From: Apostichopus japonicus
Lineage: Eukaryota; Echinodermata; Holothuroidea; Aspidochirotida; Stichopodidae
Length of the DNA stretch: 64,000 nt
Assembly (NCBI RefSeq): GCF_037975245.1
Contig: NC_092570.1
Span: 19,107,418 to 19,171,417, forward strand
Reading direction: 5' to 3'
Shown here: piece after piece, positions 1-12,164 of the stretch
Layout: every line of letters begins with the position of its first letter
Position numbering within the stretch: position 1 is the first letter of the stretch
Program-made: the position numbers and the translations under genes
The notes under the pieces: generated by a model
Database searches by the model: none
What the model was told of the DNA's origin: nothing
What the model saw: only the letters and a program-made list of their open reading frames with translations

Positions 1-1221
1 AATTTGAACATATCTATTTGCAATTGTCTGTTTGATCTCTACGGACGCTACAGACTCTGTGGTTTACTATTTCATCCTTAGCTACATATGTAAAATATGA
101 TATTTTGAAATCACTTTTATATTTGCAAACTTTCGTCTAAAAATGTTGGACTCTTCATTTCATATATTGTTTATTAAAACAAAGTGTCTACATGTATATC
201 ACTTACTTTTAACATGTTTCTACCTTCAACATATACAAAAACCGAAGCAGCTAGTTTAACCCGAGTCTTTACTTGTCTCTGTAGTAATTTCATTTCTTTA
301 TTAAATTTAAATGATTCTTAATCCATATTTCCCCATGCCTCCACAAGCCTGGGGATATACCCCTACTCCAGGGGTTATGCCCCTTTCCTTGGGCTATACT
401 GCTTCCCTGGGGCTATACCTCTTCCGACCTTCCCCAGTTCCATACGTCAGGCCTGTGGTAATGTCAAAGTACCAAAAGGTGGTTGCACGCATGTCTGCAT
501 TTATTTGACTATTACCAGCGATGTGCAATATAATTTTATCACATGAATGTATTCTTTTATTATCACAAACCATTTAAACTTACCCAGACATGTGTTATCA
601 CGTACCACAGAGTTGTACATAATAGCTACCTTTATGCATACTTTCCACTAAATCGTCAAAACTAATTTAGATTCCAGACTTGTTTCGTAGAAATAAATCA
701 TTAGCTAAAAAAACAATACCTTACATTAGATCCGACATGCTTAAACTTTTATATCACAATTTAAAGATCCTAACTAATTTTCAGTCCAACAGCAGGAGTC
801 CTGCTTTTAAAATTTGGTCATATATGTCAGATTAACATTCAAACGTGCTCTACATATAATTCTTAACATGTCAAAATCTCTTCAACCGTATTTCCGATGT
901 AATTTATACTTGGTATGGTGATGAAACTACCACAACAACCACAGTATGAAGTGTCATATAGGCAAAATAGAGGTAAAATGATATCACCCATTGACAAAAT
1001 ATCAGCTAAACTTCAAGGGGGAAAAAAACCCTGGCTTTTTCTTTGCTTAGAGAATTCCGTTTGCAGTCCGCTCTATTCGACAGAAGCAACACGAATGCTT
1101 GGAAACATTTCTTTCAACCTTGAAAATCGATTTTATTGTCACCCATGGCATTCGCCAATTTGATTGAATTCCGACAGTTCCCGCTTGTTTCGTGACGTTA
1201 GCGAGCCACAAATTGCATTTC
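1..1221. other. Non-coding stretch, no gene recognised
   Basis: AT-rich sequence with no coding signal that I trust. The one open frame, at 311-508, overlaps an imperfect short repeat (about 335-430) in which phrases such as GGGGATATACCCC and GGGGCTATACC recur every 20-30 bases. That low-complexity origin explains the frame better than a gene does. Confidence 0.5.
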
Positions 1222-1956
1222 ACAGTATCGTAGGAAGGTACTTTTGAGTGTGGGGGGGGGGGGCTGAAGAATGATGACCGGCCTGGGGGAGGGGTCTTTT
1301 TTTTGCATTTCCAGGTGGCCTCAGATGCAATTTGCTGCAATATAGCACACTTCAACATCCCACTCCATTTTGTAAATAATTTTGCATTTTCACCTGGCCT
1401 TAGATGCAATTTGGTGCTCCAAATGAGATTTTTTTCTCATTTGGAAATGAAAAAGGGGTTTTCTGACTTGCGGAGCAGGGGCGGAATGATACTTCCGCCC
1501 GGAATGATACTTCCGCCCCCCATATTTTTCACCGGGGGGGGGCTGGCATTTCAACACATACGTTAGGATGCGCCGTTCACAATACCTAAGGCAACGTCTT
1601 GTCAATTTTCCTTTTCATGTAGATAATTTGTATATAAATACGGTACATTTAACATCGTGAACAACAAACAAGGAAAGATCATTTACCATGTAGTAGCTTA
1701 AACTAAATGCTGATGTAGTTAGTCCTTTGTAAAAATAAGAGAAATAAATAAGAGAATTAGAGAAATACGAATGAGAATTCCTAAACAAATAATCAGTTCA
1801 AAGCTTTGCCAAAAATTGCACAATTTTGCGTCTAAGCCATCTTAAATAAACAAAAATTTATCAAGGGGAAGGGGACACCCCCTCCCCTTAGACCCCTCCC
1901 CCAGGCCGGCCATCAGTCTTCAGCCCCCCACTCAAAAGTACCTTCCTACGCCACTG
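1222..1956. mobile_element. Non-autonomous DNA transposon-like element with long terminal inverted repeats
   Basis: The left end (about 1222-1290) and right end (about 1881-1956) are inverted copies of each other over roughly 70 bases. Both contain the phrase TAGGAAGGTACTTTTGAGTG, a run of G, then GGCCTGGGGGAGGGG. The right terminus read inward begins CAGTGGCGTAGG, like other CAGTGGCG ends in this window that I read as hAT-like. I do not see a matching 8-bp target duplication (flanks GCATTTCA and GTTACATG), so the outer boundaries are uncertain. There is no transposase inside. The interior includes a segment (1598-1735) found again at 8716-8845. Confidence 0.5.
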
Positions 1957-1959
1957 GTT

Positions 1960-2291
1960 ACATGTGTAGCTTTTTGAACGACGTGACTCTCGCTGAACAG
2001 CCAATAGGCAAAGAGGCAAGAAAATCGAAGCAAATCAAAGTAAGGTAAATATCCAATCACGACCCAGCAGATAAACACACTGATTGTAAAAAAAATATAA
2101 AACTTGTTGAGGTTGAAGTTCAAGTTCAAACAGTATATGTTAACAACAAATCACAGTTATTTAAATACCAGCGCCACATTTGAAAATCATTTCATTCAAT
2201 TCAACGTTCGTTTGTGAGGGATCGTCGGTCTGGCAGATGAAAACTCGAGTTCTTTATATCACCGACAGATTTGACGAACTGAATTCTAACC
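1960..2291 (+). promoter_or_regulatory. Putative promoter and 5' UTR of LRR gene A1
   Basis: This block is almost identical to 17098-17426, upstream of LRR gene B1, and the similarity runs through the leader exon and into the intron. A TATA-like TTATTTAAATACC sits near 2156-2168. It is followed after about 30-40 bases by an AT-rich stretch and then a G/C-mixed segment (GTGAGGGATCGTCGGTCTGG) that would be 5' UTR. The equivalent TATA-like element in the second copy is TTATTTTTATATCAG. Promoter identity is inferred from position and conservation. Confidence 0.45.
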
Positions 2292-2308
2292 ATGGATCAT
2301 AGATTCAG
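2292..2308 (+). other. Predicted leader exon of LRR gene A1
   Basis: The ATG lies in a good context (CTAACCATGG) and is followed after 17 bases by the donor AG|GTATGT. The same structure occurs at 17427-17443 (donor GTATGT) and, with a different 5' flank, at 25059-25075 (donor GTAGGT). All three end in phase 2 with AG, and all three are 2-4 kb upstream of an LRR exon whose acceptor is in the matching phase. Three independent matches make chance unlikely. Confidence 0.65.
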
Positions 2309-5300
2309 GTATGTCCTTACTTTTACCTCAGTCCTTGACAGACTTTCGGCATAACGTAACTTTAGTACTAGTCCATATTAGTGTATTTATGATGCTTACG
2401 AGAAGAAAAAGCCGTTTGCCAAAGTCTATTCGTATAAGGTATACGATTCCGTTCAGCGCAACGTTCTCTTTGATCGTTTGGCATCCGATGTCCTTCTAGC
2501 TATAACAGATTGTATAAACAGGCGTGTTTCCAGGAGGTGACGAGAACCTCCTGCCTCCCCCCTTTCCAAACCCACACAAGAAAGTGGTTATAGCACACTA
2601 CCTCCCCTATTAGCCTAATTATATATGAAATGTATAGCCTATATTTGCTCCAGAATATACTATTTCACGTCTGAGGTTTGTGTTGGGAAAGAGGGGGGGG
2701 ATGAGGACCCCCCACACCTCTTAAAATCCTCCCCACTCATATGGGAGTCGGCTTCAACGATCTCAGGGCTACAGCCCCTCCTACTTAAAATCCTGGATCC
2801 ACCCTGATAAAGATGAGCCAAAGTAAGGTAATGTAAGGGTTTGTGTACAATGCTTTCTGTTATATTTTCATATAGGAAAGTCTTTCTTGAGCGAAGCTTT
2901 TCTCTGTCTTCGCACCATTATGTATGTATACGCATCTTAAATGATGAATATGACTACAAATATGCAAAGGGATTCACCTCACGTAACTTTAAGTATCTTT
3001 CCGGTATCTTAAGTCTTGTTTTCCAACACAGAGTGAAAACGAAAGATTATTTTCGTGACTAGAACTTAAAATATTCGTCGGTTTAGTCTCCACTACTATA
3101 CAGCCTCCACTACTTCTTGTATAGGAAGTTTGTTAAACTGAAAATGAACTTCGTACGTTTGTTTGTTCCATTGCAATTAAATCAACTGTATAAATACCGG
3201 TTCACAGTCCAATTTCGACCGCTATATACATAAAGCGTGAACGGTAGATGTGAACAAAACATATTTATCGTAAAAACATATTCATCACAGTCTCTTACTA
3301 CTTCCGTCTGTCAAAAGTAACTGTCTGTGCATGCCAAGATCATATATTACTTTTGACTCAAATAAAAAACAAAGTCGTTGTGTTTGTTGGTCAATTTTCC
3401 CCAACCTGAAGGAGCTGCAGCTCCAACAGGATCGCATCACAACAAAGTTGTTCCAGGGAGTTGTTCCATAACAACTCCCTGGTTGTTCAACATTTCTATA
3501 GTACTATATCGCGCTATAAACGTCTCTGATTGGTTCAAAAAACGTCTGAATTCCCAACCTGAGACCGATGACAACTAGGTGGCCGACCAATTTAAGAAGC
3601 GATGGTTACAAATGTTCAGGGTTTCCTCGCACTTGCGACCACCAAAGACCTGAGTACAAAGTATCGAAGTGGGTGAATAGGTCGACAGTAGGAGCTCCTC
3701 AAGTAGGACTTGATGATTATAATTTGTTTTATTTTCCAAGTTTATCGTGATCGTAAGAAGTAGTTTAAAGAGAGGCCGTTAAACTACCTACATAAACCTT
3801 TCTGTCGCTGAGAAGATCGTTATCCATGCACTCCTCCTTCAACTAGCGTGTTGTGCAACTGCAATGTCCCGAATGCAATTACAATTTCCCGAGTGCGTGT
3901 ACAAACCCATGAGTACATGTACAATACTGAAACGAGTACATGAGTCCGAGTCCGAGTACAAGAACAATTAATTTGGTTTCAAATCATAATCGTGCATGCA
4001 TTCAGCGGTAATTGTACTTTCGTGTAGGCTAGATGTCTTTATGCTGCAAGGTCCATTTTAAGGAAGCAAAGTTTGCTCTTTGTTTACATCAGATCAGATC
4101 GTATTTCTTACATATTTAAATTGTATTATTATGTTGAGAAATTTGTTGGTCCGGGTGGAGGGAGGGAATCTGGCCAGACTTTCTGGATGACTTTCCCTTC
4201 GTGCACAATTATTTTCTTTCTTTTGAATAATTTCGCATAATTCAGACTCATGCTGTATCAAAAAGTTGAAGGTTTACAGTCTTGTATGAGGCTAATGCCT
4301 CCTCACATGACTTTACAACTTAACCCCTGGTCATTGGTAACTTGTCACACCCACACACCAAAGTGTGCACAATTCAATCAATCTCTCCTGGGGCACCACA
4401 GTGCACCACAACCACGTGTCCCCCGGGGGACTTCCCATAGGGTGCAGCCACAAACCGGCGCACGCAACTATATTTACAAGTTACCTCGCAGGTCCCCATT
4501 TATACACCTGGGTAAAGAGAGGCAATGGAGATAAAGCGCCTTGCCCAAGGACACAACGCAATGATCTGGCCAGGGCTCGAACCTGTAATCCTTAGATCAC
4601 AAGTCCACTGCCTTAACCACTTGACCACAACGCCCTCCATATCAGCCGTTTCATAAATGTTACAACACATGACAACAAATATGCAACCTGACTTTCTGGA
4701 TGACTTTCCCTTCGTGCACAATTATTTTCTTTCTTTTGAATAATTTCGCATAATTCAGACTCATGCTGTATCAAAAAGTTGAAGGTTTACAGTCTTGTAT
4801 GAGGCTAATGCCTCCTCACATGACTTTACAACTTAATCCCTGGTCATTGGTAACTTGTCATACCCACACACCAAAGTGTGCACAATTCAATCAATCTCTC
4901 CTGGGGCACCACAGTGCACCACAACCACGTGTCCCCCGGGGGACTTCCCATAGGGTGCAGCCACAAACCGGCGCACGCAACTATATTTACAAGTTACCTC
5001 GCAGGTCCCCATTTATTCACCTGGGTGAAGAGAGGCAATGGAGATAAAGCACCTTGCCCAAGGACACAACGCAATGATCTGACCAGGGCTCGAACCTGTA
5101 ATCCTTAGATCACAAGTCCACTGCCTTAACCACTTGACCACAACGCCCTCCATATCAGCCGTTTCATAAATGTTACAACACATGACAACAAATATGCAAC
5201 CTGCCGAACCTGAATAATTGTTTCATATGCCTTTATGATGATGTGGAGGATTAAATGACCTGGCCACAAAATTAAAATCACATTTTATAGATCGTTACCA

Positions 5301-7661
5301 ATATACTATGGGTGGTGTATGGGGTACAAAAACCAGCCGGGTTTGGGCCCTTCCTAAGAAGAATGTTACTTATGTAGTTGTCCAACGATCAATTAAAACA
5401 GTCACTTTAGCATGCAGCATTGTAATGCTTTCAGTAGGCACAATACTACTGCGGGTATATATTATCCCAGCGGTAGCCCTTGTATATTATTAAAGATACT
5501 TTATAGGACTATGAAATTTATGAGCTATACATGTATGTAACAGCGATACCAAGGAGGTCACAATTGGTTAGAATATATTACGGAGAGTGGGAGGGAGGGG
5601 TATTCATACACTTGCATCTTCACTTGGTTCATCACTGTAACATTTGACTTTGGAAGTTCAAGTTACATTTAAGTACTACAAGATAGCAATTTGAAGTTGA
5701 TAACGATTTTACACCGAAATAGAATAGAAAGAAATCGTTCAGATATCAAAGCGAGTACAACCACTTGAGTAAGAGTTCGAGTACACCCTGTAAATACTCG
5801 CAAATGATTCCGAGACTTCCACTATATCTTCAGTGAAGTATATATTGACACACAAGCAATGTTATTAGTTGATTTACAAGTCAGACATTATAACATTATT
5901 ACTCTGTCCTATTTGATCCCATAGGCTAGTAACCTTCGAGTAAGAAGATGGAAAGGTCTCAAACACACATATCATAAGACAATCTAGAATGCTTCGTATT
6001 TAAATGTCGCTCACCCAAGTTATGAATAGCATTGATATCAGCAAACCCTCTCGTTTGTTCATAAAAGCCCCATGATTCATTCATTACTATGTGTTTACGT
6101 GACCTCATATTTCACTTATCTTTGCTGTATCGCATTTCTGATTCTATTTTCATTAAGTTATAACTGTTTTGAAAGATTATATCGTTACGCCTGATTATAG
6201 AATAAACAAAACATGATATTGTTTTCCCTCTTCATTTTTAGGCTTTACAACGATGTAGTCGTGGTGGTTCTTATCATTGGAACACTTAAATATCAGGTAT
6301 TTGGATCTACTTCCGAGCAGCTGACCTCAACAACTTTGAAAGATTTGATGGAAAAAGAACGAAGGGTGGAAGGATACCTCCAGATTACACAAACATGCGA
6401 GTCAGTTTGTGAATATGACGATTGGTATCAACGAGCGAAATGTAATAACCGGGGTCTTCAGATGATACCTTACTCAACAGGGTGTGAGGAAGCCGACATG
6501 TTGGAGTTGCATGAAAATGTTATTACAAACATAACGTCTGATCTCTTGTCAGGTTATGGTAATATTGAAACTTTAGATTTGTCCCATAACAAAATAGCCT
6601 CCGTTCAACCAGGGACATTTGATTCAACGAGAGTTCTAGAAAACATATTTTTATCTGCGAATTTAATTACCGAGCTGGAAAATGGAACATTCAGAGGAAC
6701 TGAACACCAACTGGTAAGACTTTTCCTTGACAATAACAAACTAACCGAAATTCATTCGCTTGCATTAAGGAAACTTAGAAAGTTAAAGACGTTAACTTTC
6801 AGCAACAACAAGTTAACTTTCCTTCCTGAAAACGTATTCATTGATCTCGCTGAGATGCAGTACCTCCATCTCAGAGGCAACAGGCTTACATACCTTGATA
6901 GCAACATCTTCAGTGGCTGCTCCCAATTAAAGAGCATTTCTATGGATCGAAACTATCTAACCCTTGTACCTGCTGGGCTATTTAGAGGACTGACGTCACT
7001 AAGCTCTGTGGATCTATCATACAATCAAATTGAAGACATTCCCAGCCCCATAGATCTTGGAATACATAACAATTTGCAAACTTTGAATCTTTGCAATAAC
7101 TACTTTACATCTTCTGCCACGATCACGACTTACCTCGACAACACCGGCTTATTAGTCATGTGTGGAAGTAATCCTTTCGAATGTGACTGCAGCTTTCAGA
7201 GACTACAGGATTGGTTTAACCGTCAATCAGAGGAGAACCGAAATTTGATAACAAGTAGAAGTCCTCTAGGATGTAAATGGAATGCTTCGCTTATCAGCAT
7301 TGATGATGACTTGCCCAGCGTTTGCCTCTTACCAACACCGACTCTGATAGGATCACCAGTAACGTCCCAGGAACCAATTCCCGCTACAGGTAGTACTACT
7401 AGTCAAGTGTTAGCTGCAGCATCGTCTAATACACGAAGATATTCTGACCAGGAACCTTTAGTATCATCTTTAGACTATGAAAGGAAACCAACTCCAGAAA
7501 CATTAAGAAATAACTCTTGCTATGGTAAATCGTCGGATACGGTAAATTTCGAATTGTTGACAGTTTTAGGAGTTGTTAATATATGCTTGGTTGTAGCAGT
7601 AATTGTTATTTTAACTAGAAAATTGCCAGAAAAAAATGCTAGAAAATGTGAAAGTGTATAG
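2292..7661 (+). CDS. LRR transmembrane receptor-like protein, gene A1 (two exons)
   Basis: Model: exon 1 is 2292-2308 (ATGGATCATAGATTCAG, then GTATGT) and exon 2 is 6242-7661, after a pyrimidine-rich TTCATTTTTAG acceptor. The join restores the Arg codon and gives 478 residues beginning MDHRFRLYNDV, with a hydrophobic leader (about 9-22). In order follow an LRRNT cap (about 58-90, with C-x3-C and a DDWYQRAKC motif), about nine 24-residue LRRs (91-315, LxxLxLxxN pattern), an LRRCT cap (about 316-367, NPFECDC plus two later Cys), a Ser/Thr/Pro-rich stalk, a membrane helix (about 443-463) and a tail of about 15 residues. An in-frame ATG at 6213 lies in the predicted intron and is probably not used. 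The plan matches secreted or surface LRR recognition proteins; no ligand or signalling motif is visible. Introns and flanks hold SINEs and duplications. A single-exon gene starting at 6213 is the alternative. Confidence 0.75.
2512..2803. mobile_element. Short interspersed repeat in the A1 intron (copy shared with B1)
   Basis: The right end reads CCTGGATCCACCCTG. The left end has a degenerate inverted version (TTTCCAGGAGG), followed by C-rich sequence and an ACCCCCCACACC-type tract. The same insertion occupies the same place downstream of the B1 leader exon (about 17660-17915, with GAATCCAGGGGG and CTGGATCCACTCCTG). It was therefore present before that block was duplicated. Confidence 0.45.
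3010..4176 (+). other. Intron of gene A1, no further gene seen
   Basis: Non-coding intron sequence. The only marked structure is a perfect 13-bp hairpin at 3453-3465 and 3470-3482 (CCAGGGAGTTGTT and its complement) with a four-base loop. A short GAGTCCGAGTCCGAGTAC repeat lies near 3945-3960. Confidence 0.4.
4177..4689 (-). repeat. tRNA-derived SINE, copy 1 of a 513-bp tandem duplication
   Basis: On the minus strand a tRNA-like head starts near 4637. Its A box (TGGTCAAGTGGTTAAGGC) is complementary to 4610-4627 and its B box (GGTTCGAGCCC) to 4573-4583. These are pol III internal promoter elements. The head continues into a body with CCTTGGGCAAGGCGCTTTA, a phrase I know from conserved central domains of invertebrate SINEs; I do not name the family. 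The whole unit, including flanking sequence, is repeated immediately at 4690-5202. Confidence 0.7.
4690..5202 (-). repeat. tRNA-derived SINE, copy 2 of the 513-bp tandem duplication
   Basis: Nearly identical to 4177-4689; only a few single-base changes are visible, for example the SINE phrase AAGGCGCTTTA becomes AAGGTGCTTTA on the minus strand. The repeat boundary falls at GACTTTCTGGATGACTTTCC (4177 and 4690). The flank is duplicated with the SINE, so this is a segmental tandem duplication and not two insertions. Confidence 0.75.
5203..6241 (+). other. Rest of the A1 intron
   Basis: AT-rich intron with no gene, RNA or repeat that I recognise. It ends in a pyrimidine-rich tract and AG at 6240-6241, the predicted acceptor of the main A1 exon. 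Confidence 0.4.
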
Positions 7662-8238
7662 CATAAGAGTTGTACATATGTATGTCAATATATACTACAA
7701 GAGGTAGACACTAGTCCACAAAAAGAAAAGGATGTGTCATTAACAAACTAGTGAATATTCATGCATCCTGTAAATTTTAGCCTCGTATCAAAAGGTATGT
7801 TATGATAGATACATATAATTCGTGTGTATCTTGTATTATATTATGTAGAAATATATTGAAACAAAACTTCAGAAAGAATTTTCAGATTCTCCAAAAAGTG
7901 ATGTTATGCGATAATGTTAAATACATACGGATTTATTCTTATGTAAATTTTTTGTACACATAATTGTACCAGAAAAAAACAAGAAATTTGTGAGGAATTT
8001 TGTTTTAATTTTGACAAACATTTGATAGGATATATGTTTCATGATATATTAGATACAAATCTAAAAAAACAAATTGTGGATCTAACTTCCAGTAGATATT
8101 AGGTTCTCTGGACTCACTTGATCAGTTTGAGCACCGCCTTAAACCTCAACTTTTGTCAAATTGTTATTAGATATATCCTTCTTGTCATCATCTGTTAAGC
8201 ACATGGAGCAACTGTCGTCAGATTCTGCGCAATATGGA
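7662..8238. other. 3' flank of gene A1
   Basis: AT-rich sequence after the A1 stop codon, presumably 3' UTR and intergenic DNA. No further coding potential is visible. Confidence 0.4.
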
Positions 8239-8386
8239 ACTAATTATAATTATATTATTAATTATTATTGTTTCTGTATTTATTATTGTTGCTATGATTA
8301 TTATTATTGCTATATTTGTCATTATTGTTACTATTACCATAATTGTTCTTGTTGTTATATGTTTTAGTTAAAACAATATCTATCTA

Positions 8387-8425
<39 letters not shown>

Positions 8426-8444
8426 TATTTATATATATATATTT

Positions 8445-8516
<72 letters not shown>
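8239..8516. repeat. AT-rich microsatellites: TTATTG-type tract then long (TA)n
   Basis: From about 8239 to 8360 there are irregular ATT/GTT repeats. From about 8380 to 8516 there is an almost pure TA dinucleotide array with a few interruptions. Reading frames here (Tyr-Ile strings) are artefacts of the repeat. Confidence 0.9.
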
Positions 8517-8715
8517 TGTGTGATCCAGGATATCTCTCAAACGGAACAATATATCTCTTGCTTGTTTTAGCAATTCAACAGAAGCCACTCTATCATATAA
8601 GATGACGTTTCGATTTGCTTCCAATTGAGCCTGTAATGCTGTACAGCAACTTTACTAGAAAGAACTAAACCTATAGTCATCTGGTCACGGGTCCAAATCT
8701 CTAGCTCAAAATTTC

Positions 8716-8845
8716 TTGTCCATTTCATGTAGATAATTTGTGTGTAAATACGGTACATTTAACGTCATGAACAACAAGCAAGGAATGATAATTAACCATG
8801 TAGTATAGCTTAAACTAAATGCTGATGTAGTTAGTCCTTTGTATC
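8716..8845. repeat. Second copy of the 1598-1735 segment
   Basis: Shares long exact stretches with 1598-1735, including TTCATGTAGATAATTTG, AATACGGTACATTTAAC and AAATGCTGATGTAGTTAGTC. In copy 1 the segment lies inside the inverted-repeat element at 1222-1956, so this is probably a remnant of the same repeat family or of a wider duplication. Confidence 0.65.
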
Positions 8846-11168
8846 AAGCCACGACAATATCTGAGCGTAGGAAGTATTTATTCAGAAATGAAATCTCATT
8901 TTTTAGATCAGTTGTTGCTAACTATACTTGTACTCGTTCTTGTGTTGTTAATTTGTTTCTCTCGAACCTTAGTTATATAACGCAAAGTCACCACGACTAG
9001 AAAGTAAATTGTTTTATAACAGATATTTATTTATATACTGTATATAACAGCATTTGTAACAGTGGAGGATTTGGGAAGGCCCGGAGGGCGGGGGGGGGGG
9101 GTAATGGGGTGGAAGGGGGTTTGGGATCTGCGTGTCCGTTTGTATTTCAGGAATGATGGGTGGGGGAGTGGTGCCATCAGGCCCATGACAGAATGTACCT
9201 GACGAGGTCATCTGTGAGAGACCTATTGATCCATTAATATTTCCAAAAATAAATAATCCAGTGGATTCTATTTCTACCTGATTCATCTTATCTTTGGATG
9301 AACTTACCTTCAGATTAATACCATCGATAACTTGGCATTTTGCTAGGATGCTAAAATGGATAGGAATGACGCTAAGCTACCCTCAAGTACAGTGGGATAA
9401 ACGTAAAGGTTACGATTAAAACTCAATTTATGTTGCACGTCTAGAAAATTATTTCAAAACTCATACACGAACTTCGTCGGGAGAACTTGAACTGAAATTT
9501 ACTCTGCCTGGAAAGATTCTCTCGGCCGTAGTTTGCTCAAATAAGACATTTCTCTAATGGGGGGGGGGGGGGGGGGGAGAGCATCATTTCAAAATAAAGC
9601 CTTATCACGTCCGTTAGGACACAGGTTCCCACGCAAAATGCTCCGAGACCAGAGTCGTTTAACAGGCGTGTCATATTGAACAGTTGAACCTGAAGGGCAA
9701 TCAAAGATTCTCCACAGCACACCAATTGCAGAACACATGTATGTATGTATGTATATCAGGTTACCACATATTATATTCTTCTGTCTTACGTGAGCGTCGG
9801 GTTTATTCAATAAAGGTAGGTAGTTCTGACAAAGTTCTAATACGTAAAGTGCAAATTATTTATCGACGGTGTTTCGACCATGTAGCAACAGTACATGCTC
9901 GTTTACAGTGTTTGTTAGAGGCTGATGTTGCAACTTTAAATCTGTCAATGGGTCTATCAGAATAACACTCTTAGTTGAACTATTTAAGGAATCTCTAATT
10001 ATGTAACTGCAGTATCTCATTTGCATAAATGTGTGTGTAACAATAGACTTAATACTAGTAGTATACCTTTAAATTCCTTAGGCGGTTTTTGGAATGTTGT
10101 CTCTGTGGAAAATTAGGCATAGAGATACTCACTTCGCTCACTGACGTCCCTCTGTAGAGATTGGGAGACGATTTGGTCGGGGACCAGCACAGTGAAAAAG
10201 TGATAAGTTTTGAAAGTGAAGTCAACGTATTGTGAAAGTCAATACGTATTGCGTGAACCAGGTTTTGGATTGGAGCCGTGACCTGTAAGTTTGTTTAATA
10301 TATTATTATACTAAGTCACGGGGAAATAGAATTCGTGGATATCAATTTGCGGGGGATGAAAATTTCGTGTTTATTAATTCAAGGGAAATTAAAATTTGCG
10401 TTAATTGCTTTATGAGAAATCAAATTTGTGTACGAAAAGTACCGGACAAATTTACAAGTAATTGGCTTCTTTCACATAAAATGTGTATAATGTTATTTAA
10501 ATTCTTGACATGTGTAAATTCAAGTTATTAGAAATTAACGAGTTTAAAATCTGTCGTTAAACAGGTGAATTAATTTTTGGGAAGTCATTCCGCAACAGAA
10601 ATTTTGCGATATGTATTTATGTTTCAATCATCTCCAAAAAGAATGTGCTGTCATGCGTATTACTATATGAAAATGTTAATACTGGAATAGGGTTCAAAGG
10701 AATTAGATATTAGACAACTTCTTCCTTTTTAATTCATAAGGTGGTAACTTGTGACCTGAGAATTAGGTCAAACATTGGCTGAGAGGCGACATGCGATGTT
10801 CCTTTCGACTGCTTGAGAGGCAGAGATAGCTTTGAGTCTTTATCCTGGAACTTGAGAGAAAGCCGTGTCGAGCCTAACCTGTATATTCGTATTATTATTA
10901 TTATTATTCATTTGTATTCTAAGTATTATTGTAGGAGGCCTCAAGTAACTTATGGTTTCGTATAATAAAGTACATTTTTGTGTTTAAAACTCGTATCGCT
11001 TCTTTTATCGATTCTATGTGTCAGACCTGCACCTGTTCCAAGGACCTTGTTTAGGGGAACCTTGTGACAAAATCATATGGTAGCATTTTTATGTTTAAGG
11101 TACCCTTCAAAATCAATTGTTTTCCATATATCAAAGGAGAGCAGCGACTCTTCTACTCCTCAGGCTAA
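8846..11168. other. Non-coding stretch with G-run repeats
   Basis: No gene recognised. It holds long G homopolymers at about 9090-9102 and 9559-9577, typical of the repeat ends in this region, and an ATT microsatellite near 10885-10910. The stretch from about 10740 to 11070 has some look of a solo LTR (an AATAAA motif about 100 bases before a TGACA end), but I could not define its ends. Confidence 0.4.
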
Positions 11169-12164
11169 CAGTGGCGTAGCGAAGGTTTCAGGGGTCCCGG
11201 TTCAAGAGTGCAAACCTTGAGGCCTTTCCCCATACTTCTTCTTAACTGCTCTTGACTCGAAGCCAAAAATTGTCAAATCCACAAGAAACACTGGTGCTTA
11301 TTATGCGTCATGGAACACGGAAAATCGCCTTTCGGAAGACTGAACACATTCTGCGCCAAAGTTCAGCGACTACGCGATTTTTTCCACCGATTCTGCGTTC
11401 TATCATTCATGCAGGGGCGTCATTCCGATTTGAAACGTGGGGGGGGGGGGGGACGGAATCGACTCCAGTATTCCGGCCGTAAGTACTATCTAAGCGGAGC
11501 GCCACCATCGGTTGGCGCGCAGCGTACAAGAAAATTGTTCTTCTGGCAGACCCCTCAGATTGCAGGAAACGGCACTTCCCGTGCATTATGGCAGAAAGCA
11601 ACACCCCTAAAATTGATAAAAATTTCCGGCAATTTTTTTATTTTGGGAAATATTCTCGAAGGAAGTGATCGCCATTTATTCCTAAGCTTACCAATTCCTC
11701 GTCTTTCAGAAGCGCCCAAGATTTAAGATATCGAAACATTGTCGTGTTGGCTGATCCATGATCACCGCCCATCAAGGTCGGCGGAAGCACTTTTAATCTG
11801 GGGGGGGGGGGGGCACCGACATCAAAGGGCACTTTGCAGCAATTCGATTGGACTGATGCAGCCTTATAGTATATTTAGTACCCTTTACAACTCTTATTGT
11901 ATTATCTTATTTGTGTACACACATCACTCCATCAACGCCCCCCCCCCCCCCTCTCAAAGAAAATATGCATACTAGCACTGCAATATGCAATGTACAAATT
12001 GGGAAACAAGGAACAAGTTTTCTTTTGAGACAAAATGAGGCGAAATCATGCTAATTGCTAATGTAGGAATCTTCCGAATTAGAGTTTATTTCTTGTTAAT
12101 ATCTTAACAAATTTGTTTCATTCGAAATAGCTTTGAGTTTGACCCACAGAAGTTCACTAAGATT
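11169..12164. mobile_element. Cluster of hAT-like terminal fragments with G/C runs
   Basis: Several element ends are crowded here: CAGTGGCGTAGCG at 11169, CAGGGGCGTCATTCC near 11412, and G or C homopolymers at about 11440-11453, 11801-11813 and 11938-11951. A module shared with three other elements lies at 11485-11590. Whole elements cannot be delimited and no transposase frame is present. Confidence 0.4.

Noticed and set aside
311-508. 65-codon open frame rich in Gly/Tyr/Pro
   Set aside because: It reads through an imperfect 20-30 base repeat, has no family resemblance and no splice or promoter context.
4565-4637. Genuine tRNA gene
   Set aside because: A and B boxes are present, but the acceptor stem does not close and the sequence continues into a SINE body that is repeated.
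4250-5108. Paired 94- and 76-codon frames
   Set aside because: They lie across the SINE copies and duplicate with them.
8343-8624. Tyr-Ile repeat open frames on both strands
   Set aside because: Produced by the (TA)n microsatellite.
10740-11070. Possible solo LTR
   Set aside because: A poly(A)-signal-like string and a TGACA end are suggestive, but no matching start, target duplication or primer binding site could be set.
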